Positions 1 through 10,634 of a DNA stretch of 64,000 bases are shown here, in pieces. The stretch is from Drechmeria coniospora (taxonomy: Eukaryota; Ascomycota; Sordariomycetes; Hypocreales; Ophiocordycipitaceae), in contig NC_054389.1 of NCBI RefSeq assembly GCF_001625195.1, positions 1,612,001 to 1,676,000 of the forward strand. Direction: 5' to 3'. Below the pieces are notes generated by a model. That model saw only the letters and a list, made by a program, of their open reading frames with translations, was not told the origin of the DNA and ran no database searches. The translations under genes were made by a program, and so were the position numbers. Within the stretch, counting starts at the first letter, position 1; the number at the start of each line of letters is the position of its first letter.

Positions 1-1008
1 ATTCTAAGGTTCGCTGTAAATGCAGGACAAGTAATACATGTTCCTGCAGTACATGTACAAGTAAGTGTACGTGTACAGTTCTCGTCCAGTACGGGACCTC
101 CACTCAAGTCAAGTGTCAGGCGCTGTAAAGAAGTAATAACAAGCAATTACTAAGTAATAATACTAGTAGTACGTACGGAGTACATGTACGGAGTACTTAC
201 AGTACGTCTTCGTCATATCAAGTCTTCTTACGTCACCCCCACATGCCAATAGTCCGGTTGACCACGTTGAGACTGCAAATTGTCTCCCCTACGTGTGCTT
301 ACTGTACAGTTACTCTGTACTCCGTACATTGTATAAACATTCGCCTTTCCTCAAATCCGAACGGTGTATTATTACTTCGTGCTTAAGTACTTGTACAATT
401 ACAACGAATACACCTACACCTACTCCGGTACATTTTCAGCAATATATCCTTGAGAGCATTATGCTATGCAGGACTGGGTCCAAGGCATTCGGTGCCGAGT
501 AGGTATTTGGCAGGGCAGGGATCGTAGTTTTATCACGTGGAACCACAGCATGCCAGCCAAATGCTGCGGTTAGTTATTGAGTAGTCTGCAATAATACGGC
601 AATGAGACGTTGTCAGCTAATTACCTACTACGAAGTACAAGTACATTACCGGTGTGCCGTGCAAGAACAAATACGTGTATACGTGTACTTGAAGTATAGT
701 ACTAAGGCACGAGCACACGGGGCGAGCACGACAGATTATTCGTGAACAATGGCAAGTCTTGCCGAACTCAAATTCGAAATCAATACCATCAACATGGCGA
801 CTTTCTACTAAGCGCAACCCATGGTATAATCAGTCCAACAATTGCACCAAAACGCCAGCAACTCCTCTACCAATGCGTCCACATTTGGCCAGGTCCCATT
901 TCCCCGGGACATCTGCAACCTCTACTGTAAGCGCGTCGGCACCCACGAAAGCCAGACCACGTGACTCCGAGATCGGCGGCGAAGAACTCAAGCTGCATTC
1001 CTGGCTGC
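1..1008. other. Intergenic, GTAC-motif rich
   Basis: No gene is supported here; the open frames are short and lack family features. The stretch contains three exact copies of the dispersed 11-mer GTACTCCGTAC or its complement (173-183, 186-196, 317-327) and many looser GTAC-spacer-GTAC strings, for example around 50-80 and 640-700. The right end is the 3' flank of the minus-strand UBC2 gene. Confidence 0.6.
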
Positions 1009-1650
1009 CTAATCCTCCCAGCTTTTCTCCACCGTCTCGCGGACCCGTTTCGTGTACTCCTTTCGGTTGTCCTTGTATAGGTTCGAGGCTTCGACGTTGG
1101 CCGGGGATCCAGTGTTCGGGTCGTTAAGTAAACTGCGTCAACGTCAGCGACCATGCGGCGGGGGGGCGACGAGTCCGCGGCGGTTGCGGCTGCGCACCTC
1201 TGGATACTGGTCAGGACGGCGGCGACGTCGTAGGTGGGGCTCCATCGATTTTGTAGAATGTCCAGGCAGAGCTCGCCGGTGGCATAGACGTTGGGGTGGA
1301 ACATTTGACTGATGAACTTGACCTGGGGCGGCTTGTTGGGGTACTGCTCCTCGAACTGCATCACCAGCCTGAACGTGCCATCCTCAAAGGGCGTGTCGGC
1401 CGGACCGATGATGACGGCATTCCTTGACGGCGAAAAGTCAGCTCACGACTTCACCGCACGAGGGCCGAGGGGAAAGGCGAACCAAGTCATGACGTTGTCG
1501 GGAATCGGCGACGCGGACACGCCGGCGGGGGGGTCCGTCTGCATGCGCTGCAGGACGGTCAGACGGTTAGCGGCGAGGCAAGGCGCAGAAATCAGGGCGG
1601 CCGCGCACCTTGAAGTCGCGCATCAAGCGGCGCCGGGCAGCGGTAGACAT
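1009..1650 (-). CDS. UBC2: Ubiquitin-conjugating enzyme E2, RAD6/UBC2 type
   Basis: This E2 enzyme passes ubiquitin to substrates such as histone H2B and PCNA, normally with the RING ligases Bre1, Rad18 and Ubr1. Exons read on the minus strand are 1650-1609, 1547-1483, 1422-1198 and 1132-1009, giving 151 residues. The N-terminus [17 protein letters not shown] is the RAD6 signature. The core [19 protein letters not shown] carries the catalytic cysteine (about residue 88), and the C-terminus reads [13 protein letters not shown] and then stops. The protein therefore lacks the long acidic tail of the Saccharomyces cerevisiae enzyme, which is the usual form in filamentous fungi. All junctions keep frame: intron 2 splits a Trp codon and intron 3 a Ser codon. 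It is divergently arranged with the ERG10 gene. The identity is secure; splice sites were placed by eye. Confidence 0.93.
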
Positions 1651-3165
1651 GGTGCTATCGGGGGTTGCGGTTGACGATTGATGGCTGGCGGTTGTGGCGA
1701 GAGTTGCCGCGCCGAGGGATGTCTTGAGAGCAAGGATGGAAGGAGTGAATCGCTTCCTCCCGGTTTATGATGCTTTTTATCTTGGCGAGAAGAGCTACTA
1801 TCTGTCTTTCCGGAAGGTCGGATGGTAGACCGGTGGCCAGCGACGTGCAGGAGTTGCAATGGATGGGTTTGGTCATCGACGTCGAGGTGCGCAATGTTGG
1901 TGTGGATTAAATGGACTGGAGCCAAAGGGCACCCACCGCCAATGACGGTGCTGCAAAAATACCGACCAATCATCGAGCCGCAAGCCAAAGTGACGAGTCG
2001 AAGCCTCATGGTCGTCATCTCCTCACGTGACTCGGTCGGTTCTGCAGCTCGAGCATGGCATCACTGAACGATGTCCTGCACGGAGTACTGCAGACTTTGT
2101 CTGACGACAGCAACGTGCCTACAGTACGTGGTTTGGTAAAATCCACCATCAGCCGGGAGCGTGAATGTCGAAAGGTTCGGCATACAGCAAAGGCCGGACC
2201 AGCGTAGTGTGTGTATTGACGGCTACTGGAAGACACCCCATCCAGGCGGTTGTCGAATCGAAGTGGTGCATGTGCAGGTGGTAATTACAAACTCTCGACA
2301 ATACATACTTGCCGTGCCTTGCATCCCAAGTCCGTATCTTGGACGCTCGTGGCTCGTAGTTTATAGGAGTACGGGTGGTTGTCGCATCGTACCTGCGGAG
2401 TACACCTACTTGCTGGCAAATACCTTTAACTTTGTACCAAGAAGCCATGATGTTCGCAGATGTACGTATGCACATGCAATATAGGAGTGCTCCGCAATAT
2501 GAAGATACTTGCTGCAGCTCTCTTTTCTGGGTACCAATGTTTTGCATGCTTGTTGTGTTAGTACACAGTGATGCATCTACAGTACGCGTACTTGAACATG
2601 TACTTGTGGTTGCTATTACAAGACTGTATTACTCCGTAGCCGTACACTGTATTTACTTACTTGTGCACGCAAGCTTTACTTGTACCTACAGTATTACTTA
2701 CTTACAGTACTTACTTACATGTACTTACTTACAACTACCTAGTACTTTCTCCGTAAGTAAGTAATACTCCGTCAGTAATACTTGGTTCCACGAACTGTTC
2801 GGTGCCTTAGTAATTCTCCGGGTCGCCCTCCCTTCCCCTTCCACGTCTGCCGTGTGCCGTTACAAACCCCGCTCATAGCCGAGGCGTACCGAGCTGGTTC
2901 CTCCCCATGCAAGTAAGTACATGTACTGTACGCATTCGCTCCAACCTACTTACTGAATCACTCCGACCAACTACGTACTGTAGTAATAGTACTTAAACAT
3001 ACCGTCCCTACTACACCTACTACTTATCACAACTACTCCGTGCATACCTGCCTACCTAGCAGTACCAATCACTGGACCTGCACCGGCTCAGATCTTGCAC
3101 TCCTGCGTGTCAACCTCTCCCTCCTCGTCGACTCCCCCAGCGCCGCCCCCTCGACCAACTGCAAG
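1651..3165. other. Divergent intergenic region UBC2 / ERG10
   Basis: This 1.5 kb stretch separates two genes that point away from each other, so it should hold both promoters. I see no supported gene. From about 2560 to 2770 it is dense in TACTTAC and GTAC strings, including a run of TACTTAC-like units at 2685-2740. The last 150 bases before the ERG10 start are C-rich with CT runs, as is common upstream of fungal start codons. Confidence 0.55.
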
Positions 3166-4532
3166 ATGCCTGTTGCCCAGGGCAGGCTTGCCACGCTGCC
3201 TGGACAGCTTGCGCGGCATGTCAACGCGGCCCGCCACTTCTCCTCCGGACCTACGCTGCGAAGGGAGATTCGGGATGCCTACATTCTGAGCGCGGCTCGA
3301 ACGCCGACGACCAAGGCAAGTTCCGACCCCCTCCCCCCATGGTCGTGCGAACGGGCGTCCGGCAAGGCGGCTGCTGACTCGCCCGGCAGTTCAACGGCTC
3401 CTTCCTCTCGGTTCCTGCTCCCAAGCTCGGCGCCGTCGCCATCAAGGCGGCGGTCGAAAAGTCCAAGGTGCCCGTCGACCACATCACCGACGTCTACATG
3501 GGCAACGTCCTGCAGGGTTCCGTCGGTCAGGCGCCGGCCCGTCAAGCGACCCTCTTCGCCGGCCTCCCGCAGTCGGTCGAGTCCATGACGGTCAACAAAG
3601 TCTGCGCCTCCGGTCTCAAGGCCGTCGCCCTCGCGGCCCAGAACATCCAGCTGGGTCTGGCCGAGGCCCAGGTTGCCGGCGGCATGGAGAACATGTCGCG
3701 CGTTCCCTACTTTCTGCCTCGCGCCAGCGGCCTCCCCGCCTTTGGTCACGTCAAGATGGAGGACGGGCTGATCAAGGACGGGCTGACGGATGTCTACGAG
3801 CAGTTCCACATGGGCAACTGCGCCGAGAACACGGCCAAGGCGCACTCGGTCACGCGAGAGCAGCAGGATGCGTACGCCATCCGGTCGTACGAGAACGCGC
3901 AGAAGGCGTGGGCGAGCAAGGCCTTTGCCGACGAAATCGTTCCCGTCACCGTCTCGGGCAAGAAGGGCGACAAGATCATCGACACGGACGAGGGCTTCCT
4001 CGACGTCAAGATGGAAAAGATCCCGACCTTGAAGCCTGCCTTTGTCCGCGACGGCACCGGCACCGTCACGGCGGCCAACTCGTCGACGCTCAACGACGGC
4101 GCCAGCGCCCTCGTCCTCGGCAGCAAGGCCATCGCCGAGCGTTACGGCTCCGGCTCTCGCGTGCTGGCCAAGATCTGCAGCTACGCCGACGCCGCCGTCG
4201 CGCCCGTCGACTTCCCCGTCGCGCCCGCCAAGGCCGTTCCCATCGCTCTCGAGCGCGCGGGCATCACCAAGGACCAGGTCGCCGTCTGGGAGTTCAACGA
4301 GGCCTTTGCCGCCGTCATCCTCGCCAACCAGAAGATTCTCGGCCTCGAGGGCGCCGTGGTGAACCCTCTCGGCGGCGCCATTTCCCTCGGCCACGCGCTC
4401 GGCAGCTCGGGATCGCGCATCCTGACGACGCTGCTGCACCAGCTGAAGCCGGGCGAGTACGGCGTGGCGGCCATCTGCAACGGCGGCGGTGCTGCGACGG
4501 CCATGGTTGTGCAGCGCATCAACAATGTATAG
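3166..4532 (+). CDS. ERG10: Acetyl-CoA acetyltransferase (thiolase), ERG10/ACAT type, likely mitochondrial
   Basis: The enzyme condenses two acetyl-CoA to acetoacetyl-CoA (or the reverse), the entry to the mevalonate pathway and part of ketone and fatty-acid turnover. Exons are 3166-3315 and 3390-4532, giving 430 residues. The first 28 or so residues are rich in Arg, Ala and Ser (around [20 protein letters not shown]), which looks like a mitochondrial presequence. The acyl-accepting cysteine is in [12 protein letters not shown] (about Cys122). The catalytic His is in [10 protein letters not shown] (about His385) and the second cysteine in [10 protein letters not shown] (about Cys413), so all thiolase active-site motifs are intact. 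The intron uses a GC donor: GCAAGT follows ACC AAG and the acceptor is CGGCAG. The splice restores the expected order T-K-F-N-G-S-F. Fungi often have separate cytosolic and mitochondrial copies; the presequence favours the mitochondrial one, so the ERG10 role is inferred. Confidence 0.93.
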
Positions 4533-5001
4533 CGTCGCCATGTGCACGGGGTACGAGTAGGGGAGCGGGCATTTGATTTGTTGACAATTCGAGCGTCATG
4601 GAGCATGATGGATGCCACCTGTCCGTCCGTTGCTTGATACCTGTACGCTGAAGTAGCCGAAAGCGGTGACTGATTCTGACTTCGACCGCAGCATGGGTGA
4701 CAACCAACACGAAGCAGTTCGCTTTGATTCCAGAGAAAGAACTCCCTCCAGAACGAAAAAGAAAATCTACCTGGCTCCGCTCCCGACGAGAGAGCAAACC
4801 TCTATTTTACACCTTTGCTTTTCCGCGTGCAGTATACACTTGGTAGGCCTCCTCTTTATTCTCTCGTACCCAAGTAACAGCGGTCTCAAAACGCTCCGCA
4901 AAGAAGCTGAGCGAGGTTGTAGCATGAGTCTTTATTATTATTGCTTGTGCTCCGTACTACTTGTATGGACGGTGCGGAGCAGGGTTGGACTGCGAGTACA
5001 A

Positions 5002-5019
5002 GTACTCCGTACGGAGTAC
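5002..5019. repeat. Perfect 18-bp palindrome of the GTAC motif
   Basis: The bases GTACTCCGTACGGAGTAC read the same on both strands. The palindrome is made of the dispersed 11-mer GTACTCCGTAC fused head to head with its complement, sharing the central GTAC. Confidence 0.9.
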
Positions 5020-5404
5020 CGTGCTCCGTACCTACCGAGTACCTATACTTGAGAACGGATGCCGCGCTATTGCAATGCTCACTGTAGTGCTGGCCGCTGT
5101 TGTACATGTACTCTCTAGTGTACTCAGGCTCTGATACTTCGCCGTCCTGATCCGCCAATATTGTTAGGGACTGATGGAGCCATCAATTAGCAGTACGGCT
5201 GCTGGTAGGTTGACAGCAATACGGTACTACGTACGGAGTACAGTACCTGGTACCTAGTAGATAATACTGTACTCCCCTGTGGTTCAAGAACCATTCAGTA
5301 CTAACACAGTACCTAGTACAGTAGGTAGCATCCAGCACCACGGACTTTGTCCCATCGCAGCCTCACATCATCACACACCTTCCTTCCTGCGTTTCTGCCA
5401 GGAC

Positions 5405-5515
5405 GACGCCGCCTCCTCCCCTCCTCCCCCTCCCCTTCTCCTCCTCTCCTCCTCCCCCTCCCCTTCTCCTCCTCTCTTCCTCCTCTTCTCTTCCTCCTCT
5501 TCCCTTCCCTCTCGC
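5405..5515 (+). promoter_or_regulatory. Polypyrimidine tract upstream of CSN12
   Basis: About 110 bases are almost entirely C and T on the plus strand (repeats of CCTCCTCCCC and CCCCTTCTCCT type) and end a few bases before the ATG at 5519. CT-rich tracts directly upstream of start codons are common in filamentous fungal promoters and 5' leaders. The role here is inferred from position. Confidence 0.6.
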
Positions 5516-5518
5516 CCC

Positions 5519-7366
5519 ATGTCCCTCCTCAAACGTTTCCTTTCCGAAATCCGGCAGCAGGTCCGTGAACAGCAGGGTGATCGACTCGCCGCCTGGCTGC
5601 AGGTCGAGCCCAGCGCACCACGGCAGTACCATGTCCTCGCCGACGAGCTTCGGACCGCCTTTGCCGACTCCAAGGCACTCGACAATGCCATCGACTCGCA
5701 TCTTCCCATAGAGGACGACGTCCCCGACGGGCAGGCCACCGTCTGGCCCGGCTTTCAGGCTTTTGTGAAGGAATACCTCGTCCTGTGGCGAGACATTGAC
5801 CACGATGACCTGCTCGGCGCCCACGAACTGCTGTCGGCCCTCGTCAAGTCAGCATCTCCTTTCTCCTCTCCCCTTTCTCCTCTCCCCTTTCTCCTCTCCC
5901 CTCTCTCGCCCCTTCTTCTCCCCATGCTGCTCCTCTTTCATGCCCATATCCCTCCGCCTCGCGCTGAGAATTGGACGAGCTCGTGGCGAGAGCCAAAGAA
6001 GGCTGGCTAACGCAGGCCACCCAAACAGCGCCTCCAGCACGGCCTTCTCGCACCCTCAGTACGGTGCCATGCTCATTCAAGTCTGCAAATCCCTCTCCGA
6101 GTCCCTTGCCCGCTTCACCCTCGAGCTCAACCGCCGGCCCGACCTCACGCGTCGCCTGAGGGTCCGCGACGACGATGGCGGCTCCAAGTCGGTCGCCGAG
6201 TCCTCGGCCGAGATCATCCAGAAGATCTTCAAGGTCTGCCTGATGGACCGCACCGCTGGCCGGACACCCGAGGGCAAGAAGGCCTGCGTCTACATGTTTG
6301 CCAACCTTGTTCTCAAGCTGCTCTTTGCCGTGCGTTCCTCCATGCCTTCCTCGTCTTGCTTCTCCTGATGGGGGTGCTGACGAGCACGTGAACCGTCCAG
6401 TGCAAGAGGACGAACCTCGCGACCATGATCTTTCGCAACATGTCGGCCAGCTGCCCACCCTTGCGTCTCTACCCGGCCTCGCAGCGCGTCACCTACCTCT
6501 ACTACCTCGGCCGTTTCAACTTCTCCATGAACCACTACCTTCGCGCCTCCCTCTGCCTCGAGCAGGCGTATCTCCAGACGCCGCCGCAGCTCGCGTCCCA
6601 CCGCACCAAGATCCTGACCTTCCTCATACCCTGCAACATGCTCCTCGGCCGCTTCCCCTCGGCCGTCCTGACCCAGCGCCCGGAAGCGCAAACGTTGACA
6701 CCCATCTTCCTGCCCCTCTGCCACGCCGTCCGGTCCGCCAACTTCATGGCGTTCCAGAGCCATCTGGAACTCCACCGTCGTTGGCTCTGGGCCAAGGGCC
6801 TTTACGCCCAGCTCTGCTACCGTCTTCGCCCTCTCCTCTGGCGCTCCCTCGCGCGCAAGACGTTCCTGCTGACGTACGTGCCGCCGACCGAGGCCGACTC
6901 GCGCAAGGCCGCCACCCTCGACCTCGCCTGCCTGCATGCCGTCGCCGTCTTCGTCCAGCGACAGCTCGAGGGTTGGCTTCCCTCCAACCGCATCGTCCGC
7001 GACCGACGCCCGTCCAACGTCAACGCCGTCTTCATGCAGGCCATCACGAGCAACGTTCAGGTCCCGGCGGAAACGACGCTCGTCCCACCCCCCGGTGGAC
7101 CCCGGAAGCTGCGCGCCAACGAGGGCCTGGTCTGCGGCAACATGCCCGTCAGGCTCCTCGACGTCGAGATGATGGTGGCCACCCTCATACAGCGGGATTT
7201 CATGCACGGCTTCATCGCCCACGTTCAGGGCAGGTTCGCCATCATCGGGGCCAAGGCGAAGGGCCCGCTCCTCGCCGGCTGGCCAGGGGTGTGGCAGGCC
7301 ATCTGCGAGCACAAATACGATCAGCCCTACGACCCCAACGAAGTCCCTGGATGGGTCAAGACCTGA
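5519..7366 (+). CDS. CSN12: CSN12-like PCI-domain protein (COP9 signalosome / Thp1-PCID2 family)
   Basis: Csn12-type proteins carry a C-terminal PCI domain and associate with the COP9 signalosome or, in the Thp1/PCID2 branch, with mRNA export (TREX-2). Exons are 5519-5847, 6029-6329 and 6401-7366, which join in frame to 531 residues. The start MSLLKRFLSEIRQQV matches the N-terminal helix of fungal Csn12. The middle has FSHPQYGAML and NRRPDLTRRLR. The C-terminal half holds RVTYLYYLGRFNFSMNHY, LLDVEMMVATLIQRDFMHGFI and the closing GWVKT, typical of the PCI segment. Intron 1 runs from GTCAGC to AAACAG and contains a CT-rich microsatellite; intron 2 runs from GTGCGT to CGTCCAG. The family is clear from these blocks. 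Whether the protein acts in the signalosome or in mRNA export cannot be told from sequence. Confidence 0.88.
5853..5925 (+). repeat. CT-rich microsatellite inside CSN12 intron 1
   Basis: Near-identical units of about 17 bases (CTTTCTCCTCTCCC type) follow each other three to four times just inside the intron. The run lies entirely in non-coding sequence between the donor at 5848 and the acceptor at 6028, so length changes would not affect the protein. Confidence 0.75.
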
Positions 7367-8228
7367 TTGCATTTCTTTCCTTCACGTCATCTTCGGCTTG
7401 GCAGGTTGAAAGAGCATAGGAAGGAAACCGATTGTGTACCAACAAGAGATTGTGATACCCATGTGATGTTAACATGAAATTGTTATATTACCAGAATATA
7501 CATACAACATTCCTTTCACGAGACCGAATACGGAGGACATTGGGTTCAATCAACCTCGTTTAATCGATCTTGCTCGTGTACCGCCCGCGATCAAAATGCT
7601 CCTTGACAGGAAGCATGTCTCGTGAACGTGTAAACTCATCTATCAAAAAAAAAAAAAAAAGACAAAAGAAAACTATCCAAGACGGACGGGTCGCCCCCCG
7701 TACGAGAGACGACCCAATTGCCCTGGCGCAGAGACCTGGATGATTGGAAGCATCGCACGTCAGCCTCTCCAGGAAGCATCCGGGGTGCGGAGGGTTTTAG
7801 CGATGCCGGCACCACTCCAGTCCTGCGCGCAGGGTATCAACAGTGAACAAGTAGCCAAAAAAAAAAAAAAAAAGGGGAAACCAGAAGTGGTCAACTGGAG
7901 GCTCCGCAGCATCGGCACAAAGAGCCGGCTGGACGGACCGTGTGTGGTGATGCGACAGACAGTTTCGTCAATGTAGCTCATCTCGATGGACATTGATAGA
8001 CGGAACATGTCTCGAAGCTGCCATCGGTTGCGTGGATGAGTGTCGGAATGGGTACATGGATCCCAAGCCGAACGGGTTCGGGAGAAACAATATGTTCGTC
8101 GTCTGGCTCAGGAAAGGAGCCGACTGTTGAAGAATGTAGTGCAATGGCGGCTCAGCTCGGTGGAATGGCGAGCCGTCACGCCGCAGGAAGTATAGGACAG
8201 GAGAATTTCGTCACGACAGCCGGTGTGC
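7367..8228. other. Convergent 3' region CSN12 / SUN gene
   Basis: The two flanking genes face each other, so this stretch holds both 3' untranslated regions and terminators. Homopolymer A tracts occur at 7645-7660 and 7857-7874. They could be polyadenylation-linked or leftovers of retroposition, but no coding remnant is visible beside them. The GTAC 11-mer is absent here, unlike in the promoter-containing gaps. Confidence 0.5.
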
Positions 8229-9834
8229 TCACAGCAGAACGGCCGTCGCGACGAAGAGGGCAAGCAGCCCGGCGAGGGTGACGCTGCCGTGTTGCCGGCC
8301 AGCGCCTCCTTGCATGTTTGAGACGATGGCGTAGTTGGACGAGCCGGTCGCCGTGGGAGCCAACGAGGAGGGGCCAGAGGCGCTGGGCATGTGGTCGTGC
8401 GTGCTGTTGCTGCTGTCCTCGTGGAAGATGCCAGGCATGACCGACGGACGGGTCGTATTCTTCTTGGGCGAGCCTGTCGAGAGCAGGATGGTCGTCGAGT
8501 TCATCAGGGCCGTGGTGTGCGTTGTCGGCGCCACATAGGTCGTGGTGGAACTGGAGCTAGACGTCGTGGTCGGGGTCGGGGTCGGGGTCGAGGTAGGTGT
8601 CGACGTCGTCGACGTCGTCGTCGGCTGCATCGAAGTCGTCGGCACAGGCGCGGGGCTGGAGTCGACGGGCTTCGAGCTGGCGCTGTCATCGCCGACTTGG
8701 CCATAGTTGACGCTGCCGCCGGAGCCGTCATAGGCAACAATGTTGGCCGTCTTGCCCTTGTCGACGGTGACGACGCAGAAGGCAGAACCTCCGGCGCCGA
8801 CAGGAGCCGTGTTGGCCTTGACGACTCCGGTATTGGAGCCGTCGATCTCGCAGGGCAAGCCGCTGCAGCCACCGTCCGGGCACTCGATCTTGAGGCTGAA
8901 GCCGGCGCCCTGGCTCTTAAGCGCGAGAGTGTTCATCCAGATGGGGTTCCAGCCAATCTTGACAAAGGTTTGGCCGTTCGCAACCGTGTTGGCACCGGCG
9001 ACATACGGGCTCCAGTTTCCAACTGGCTTGCTCTCGTCGCCCCAGATGCATCCCTCGGTGCCGACACCGGGTGGGTTGATGTAGTAGCTAGGATACGAGC
9101 GTCAGCCGGGGCGTCCCTTCAGGACGGAGCAGGGAGGGAGGTGGCGACTTACTGCGCGGCGGTGCCTTGCCAGTAGGTGTGGTCGGGCACGGCAACGACC
9201 TTGGTGCTCTTGGCCTTGATTTCGGTCGGGATGAGCATGGCCTCGTTGCCTGGCAGGACAGTTTGGCACCAGGACAGCACGCGGTTGGCATCGTTGACGG
9301 CCACGACGGCGCCGGTTCCTTGGACGCAGTTTTCCTTGTCGTCGAAGGGCTTGTGTATGACGCCGCTTTCGTCGCAGAAGAGTCCGCCATTCTGCAGCCA
9401 TGTTAGCGCCCATACGATGCAGCGGCCGTCGGCGCGCGCGAGGGGTGTCGTACCATGGACGACCCGGGCTGGTAGACGGAGCCGGGTTGCCACTGGGCCA
9501 TGACCATGCCCGATTGGCATGCGTAGGGGCAGTAGCTGCCCGGCTTGCACGGCTGGTCGGGGCTCATAGCCCATCCAGCATTCATGGCGTCCGTCGTCAC
9601 GGCGTGGAGATTGCGGTCATTGGTCGGGAAGGCGCAGGTTCCGCCGCCACGCTTCTCGACGACGAGGCCACCCTCGGAGCGGACGTGAGCGCGAGCGTGT
9701 CCGTGGGCATGCTGAGCGTCGAGCCTGCGCTCGAGCTGGTGTAGTCTTTGATGGCCCGAGGAGGCGTCGCAGCCGGCGGCGGAGAGGATGATGGCGGTCG
9801 GGCCGGCGAGGGCCTGGAGAGAGGAGATCTTCAT
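8229..9834 (-). CDS. SUN-family (GH132) secreted cell-wall protein with GPI-type C-terminus
   Basis: SUN proteins (Sim1, Uth1, Nca3, Sun4; Psu1 in fission yeast) are secreted beta-glucan-associated proteins involved in cell-wall remodelling and septation. Exons on the minus strand are 9834-9454, 9391-9153 and 9087-8229, giving 492 residues. Residues 1-24 look like a signal peptide (MKISSLQALAGPTAIILSAA). The SUN domain spans roughly residues 70-300 and has its cysteine-rich blocks: GTCAFPTND, PCKPGSYCPYACQSGM and ECPDGGCSGLPCEIDG. After it comes a Ser/Thr/Pro-rich stalk with TPTPTPT repeats, then a hydrophobic end (VTLAGLLALFVATAVLL) that fits a GPI-anchor signal. A GPI tail on a SUN protein suggests retention at the membrane or wall; that point is inference. 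Introns have GTACGA and GTAAGT donors and CTGCAG and TCCTAG acceptors. Confidence 0.9.
8555..8635 (-). repeat. Low-complexity Thr/Pro-encoding repeat in the SUN gene
   Basis: GGGGTC hexamers are repeated on the plus strand, followed by GTCGTCGAC triplets. Read on the coding strand they encode the Thr-Pro and Thr-Ser stalk between the SUN domain and the C-terminal anchor. This is a typical O-mannosylated linker and a likely site of length variation. Confidence 0.7.
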
Positions 9835-10580
9835 CGTGCTTGGTTCCCAGGACGGGAGGAGATGCGAGGTGCGGTGATGCGATGCGATGCGACGGGGATG
9901 CGATGCGTCTCGTCGTGTCGTGTCGTCTTGTGTCGTCTTGTGTTGTGTTGTGAGGGAGCGCGGTCGAACCGGCCGGGGCGAGAGAGCGTGCGGGTGTTTA
10001 CGTCTTGAAGGACAGGAACTCGGCGCGAATATCGATGGACACGTCGGCGGCAGAGGGGGTTATTCGAAACGAGGGTAGGCGAGCCGGAGTCTCGCGGCGT
10101 TGTTGCATGTACGTGGTGGACGACGAGGTGCCAGAATGAGCGACTGAAAAGCAACGAATGTCAAACGAGAGCGAGGTTGATGCTGTTGTCAGAAACAAGC
10201 CGCCGGGCCAGGAGGGGGGGAAGTTTTTGACGGACGGGATGGGAAGAATTCCCCTCTCGGCGGAACTCCCTGAAGTAGGAGTACCTCCTGGGTAACATGT
10301 CAATGAGGAGGGATCGAATACGGTTAGACTAGCCCTTTATGCAAGGTACTAGTGTCGATCATGGGGGGGGTGTCGGCCCAATGAGAGGCTGCGTCTCCCA
10401 ATCGCGGCTCATCACACAACATTCGACCGCCTCCCCCCCTACTCTGCCTCCCACCAATCCAGCGTGCCTCGTCGGTGGAAACGAAATGAACAGTCTCCAC
10501 CGGGAACTCAAAGAACAAATGCTTGTGCGTACTCGTGCGGAGTACTTTGCTGACAGGTATAACAAGTAAGTAAGTATTAT

Positions 10581-10634
10581 GTGCGGGCAGTATAAGTGGG
10601 CAAGTATGTGCGGGCAGTATAAGTGGGCAAGTAC
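10581..10634. repeat. Tandem duplication, 27-bp unit x2
   Basis: A 27-base unit beginning GTGCGGGCAGTATAAGTGGG is repeated twice back to back (10581-10607 and 10608-10634) and differs only in the last base. It is followed immediately by the GTAC 11-mer array at 10643-10660. Confidence 0.9.

Larger units (their letters stand above)
4533..5518. other. Intergenic ERG10-CSN12 with palindrome and promoter
   Basis: This is the 3' flank of the thiolase and the upstream region of CSN12, which point in the same direction. It contains an exact 18-bp palindrome at 5002-5019, another copy of the 11-mer at 5231-5241, and a long pyrimidine tract just before the CSN12 start. No open frame here resembles a known protein. 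Confidence 0.55.

Noticed and set aside
3279..4547. Minus-strand open frame of 422 codons opposite the thiolase
   Set aside because: Same effect: stops are rare on the complement of C/G-ending codons. There is no domain, and the plus strand is a complete thiolase.
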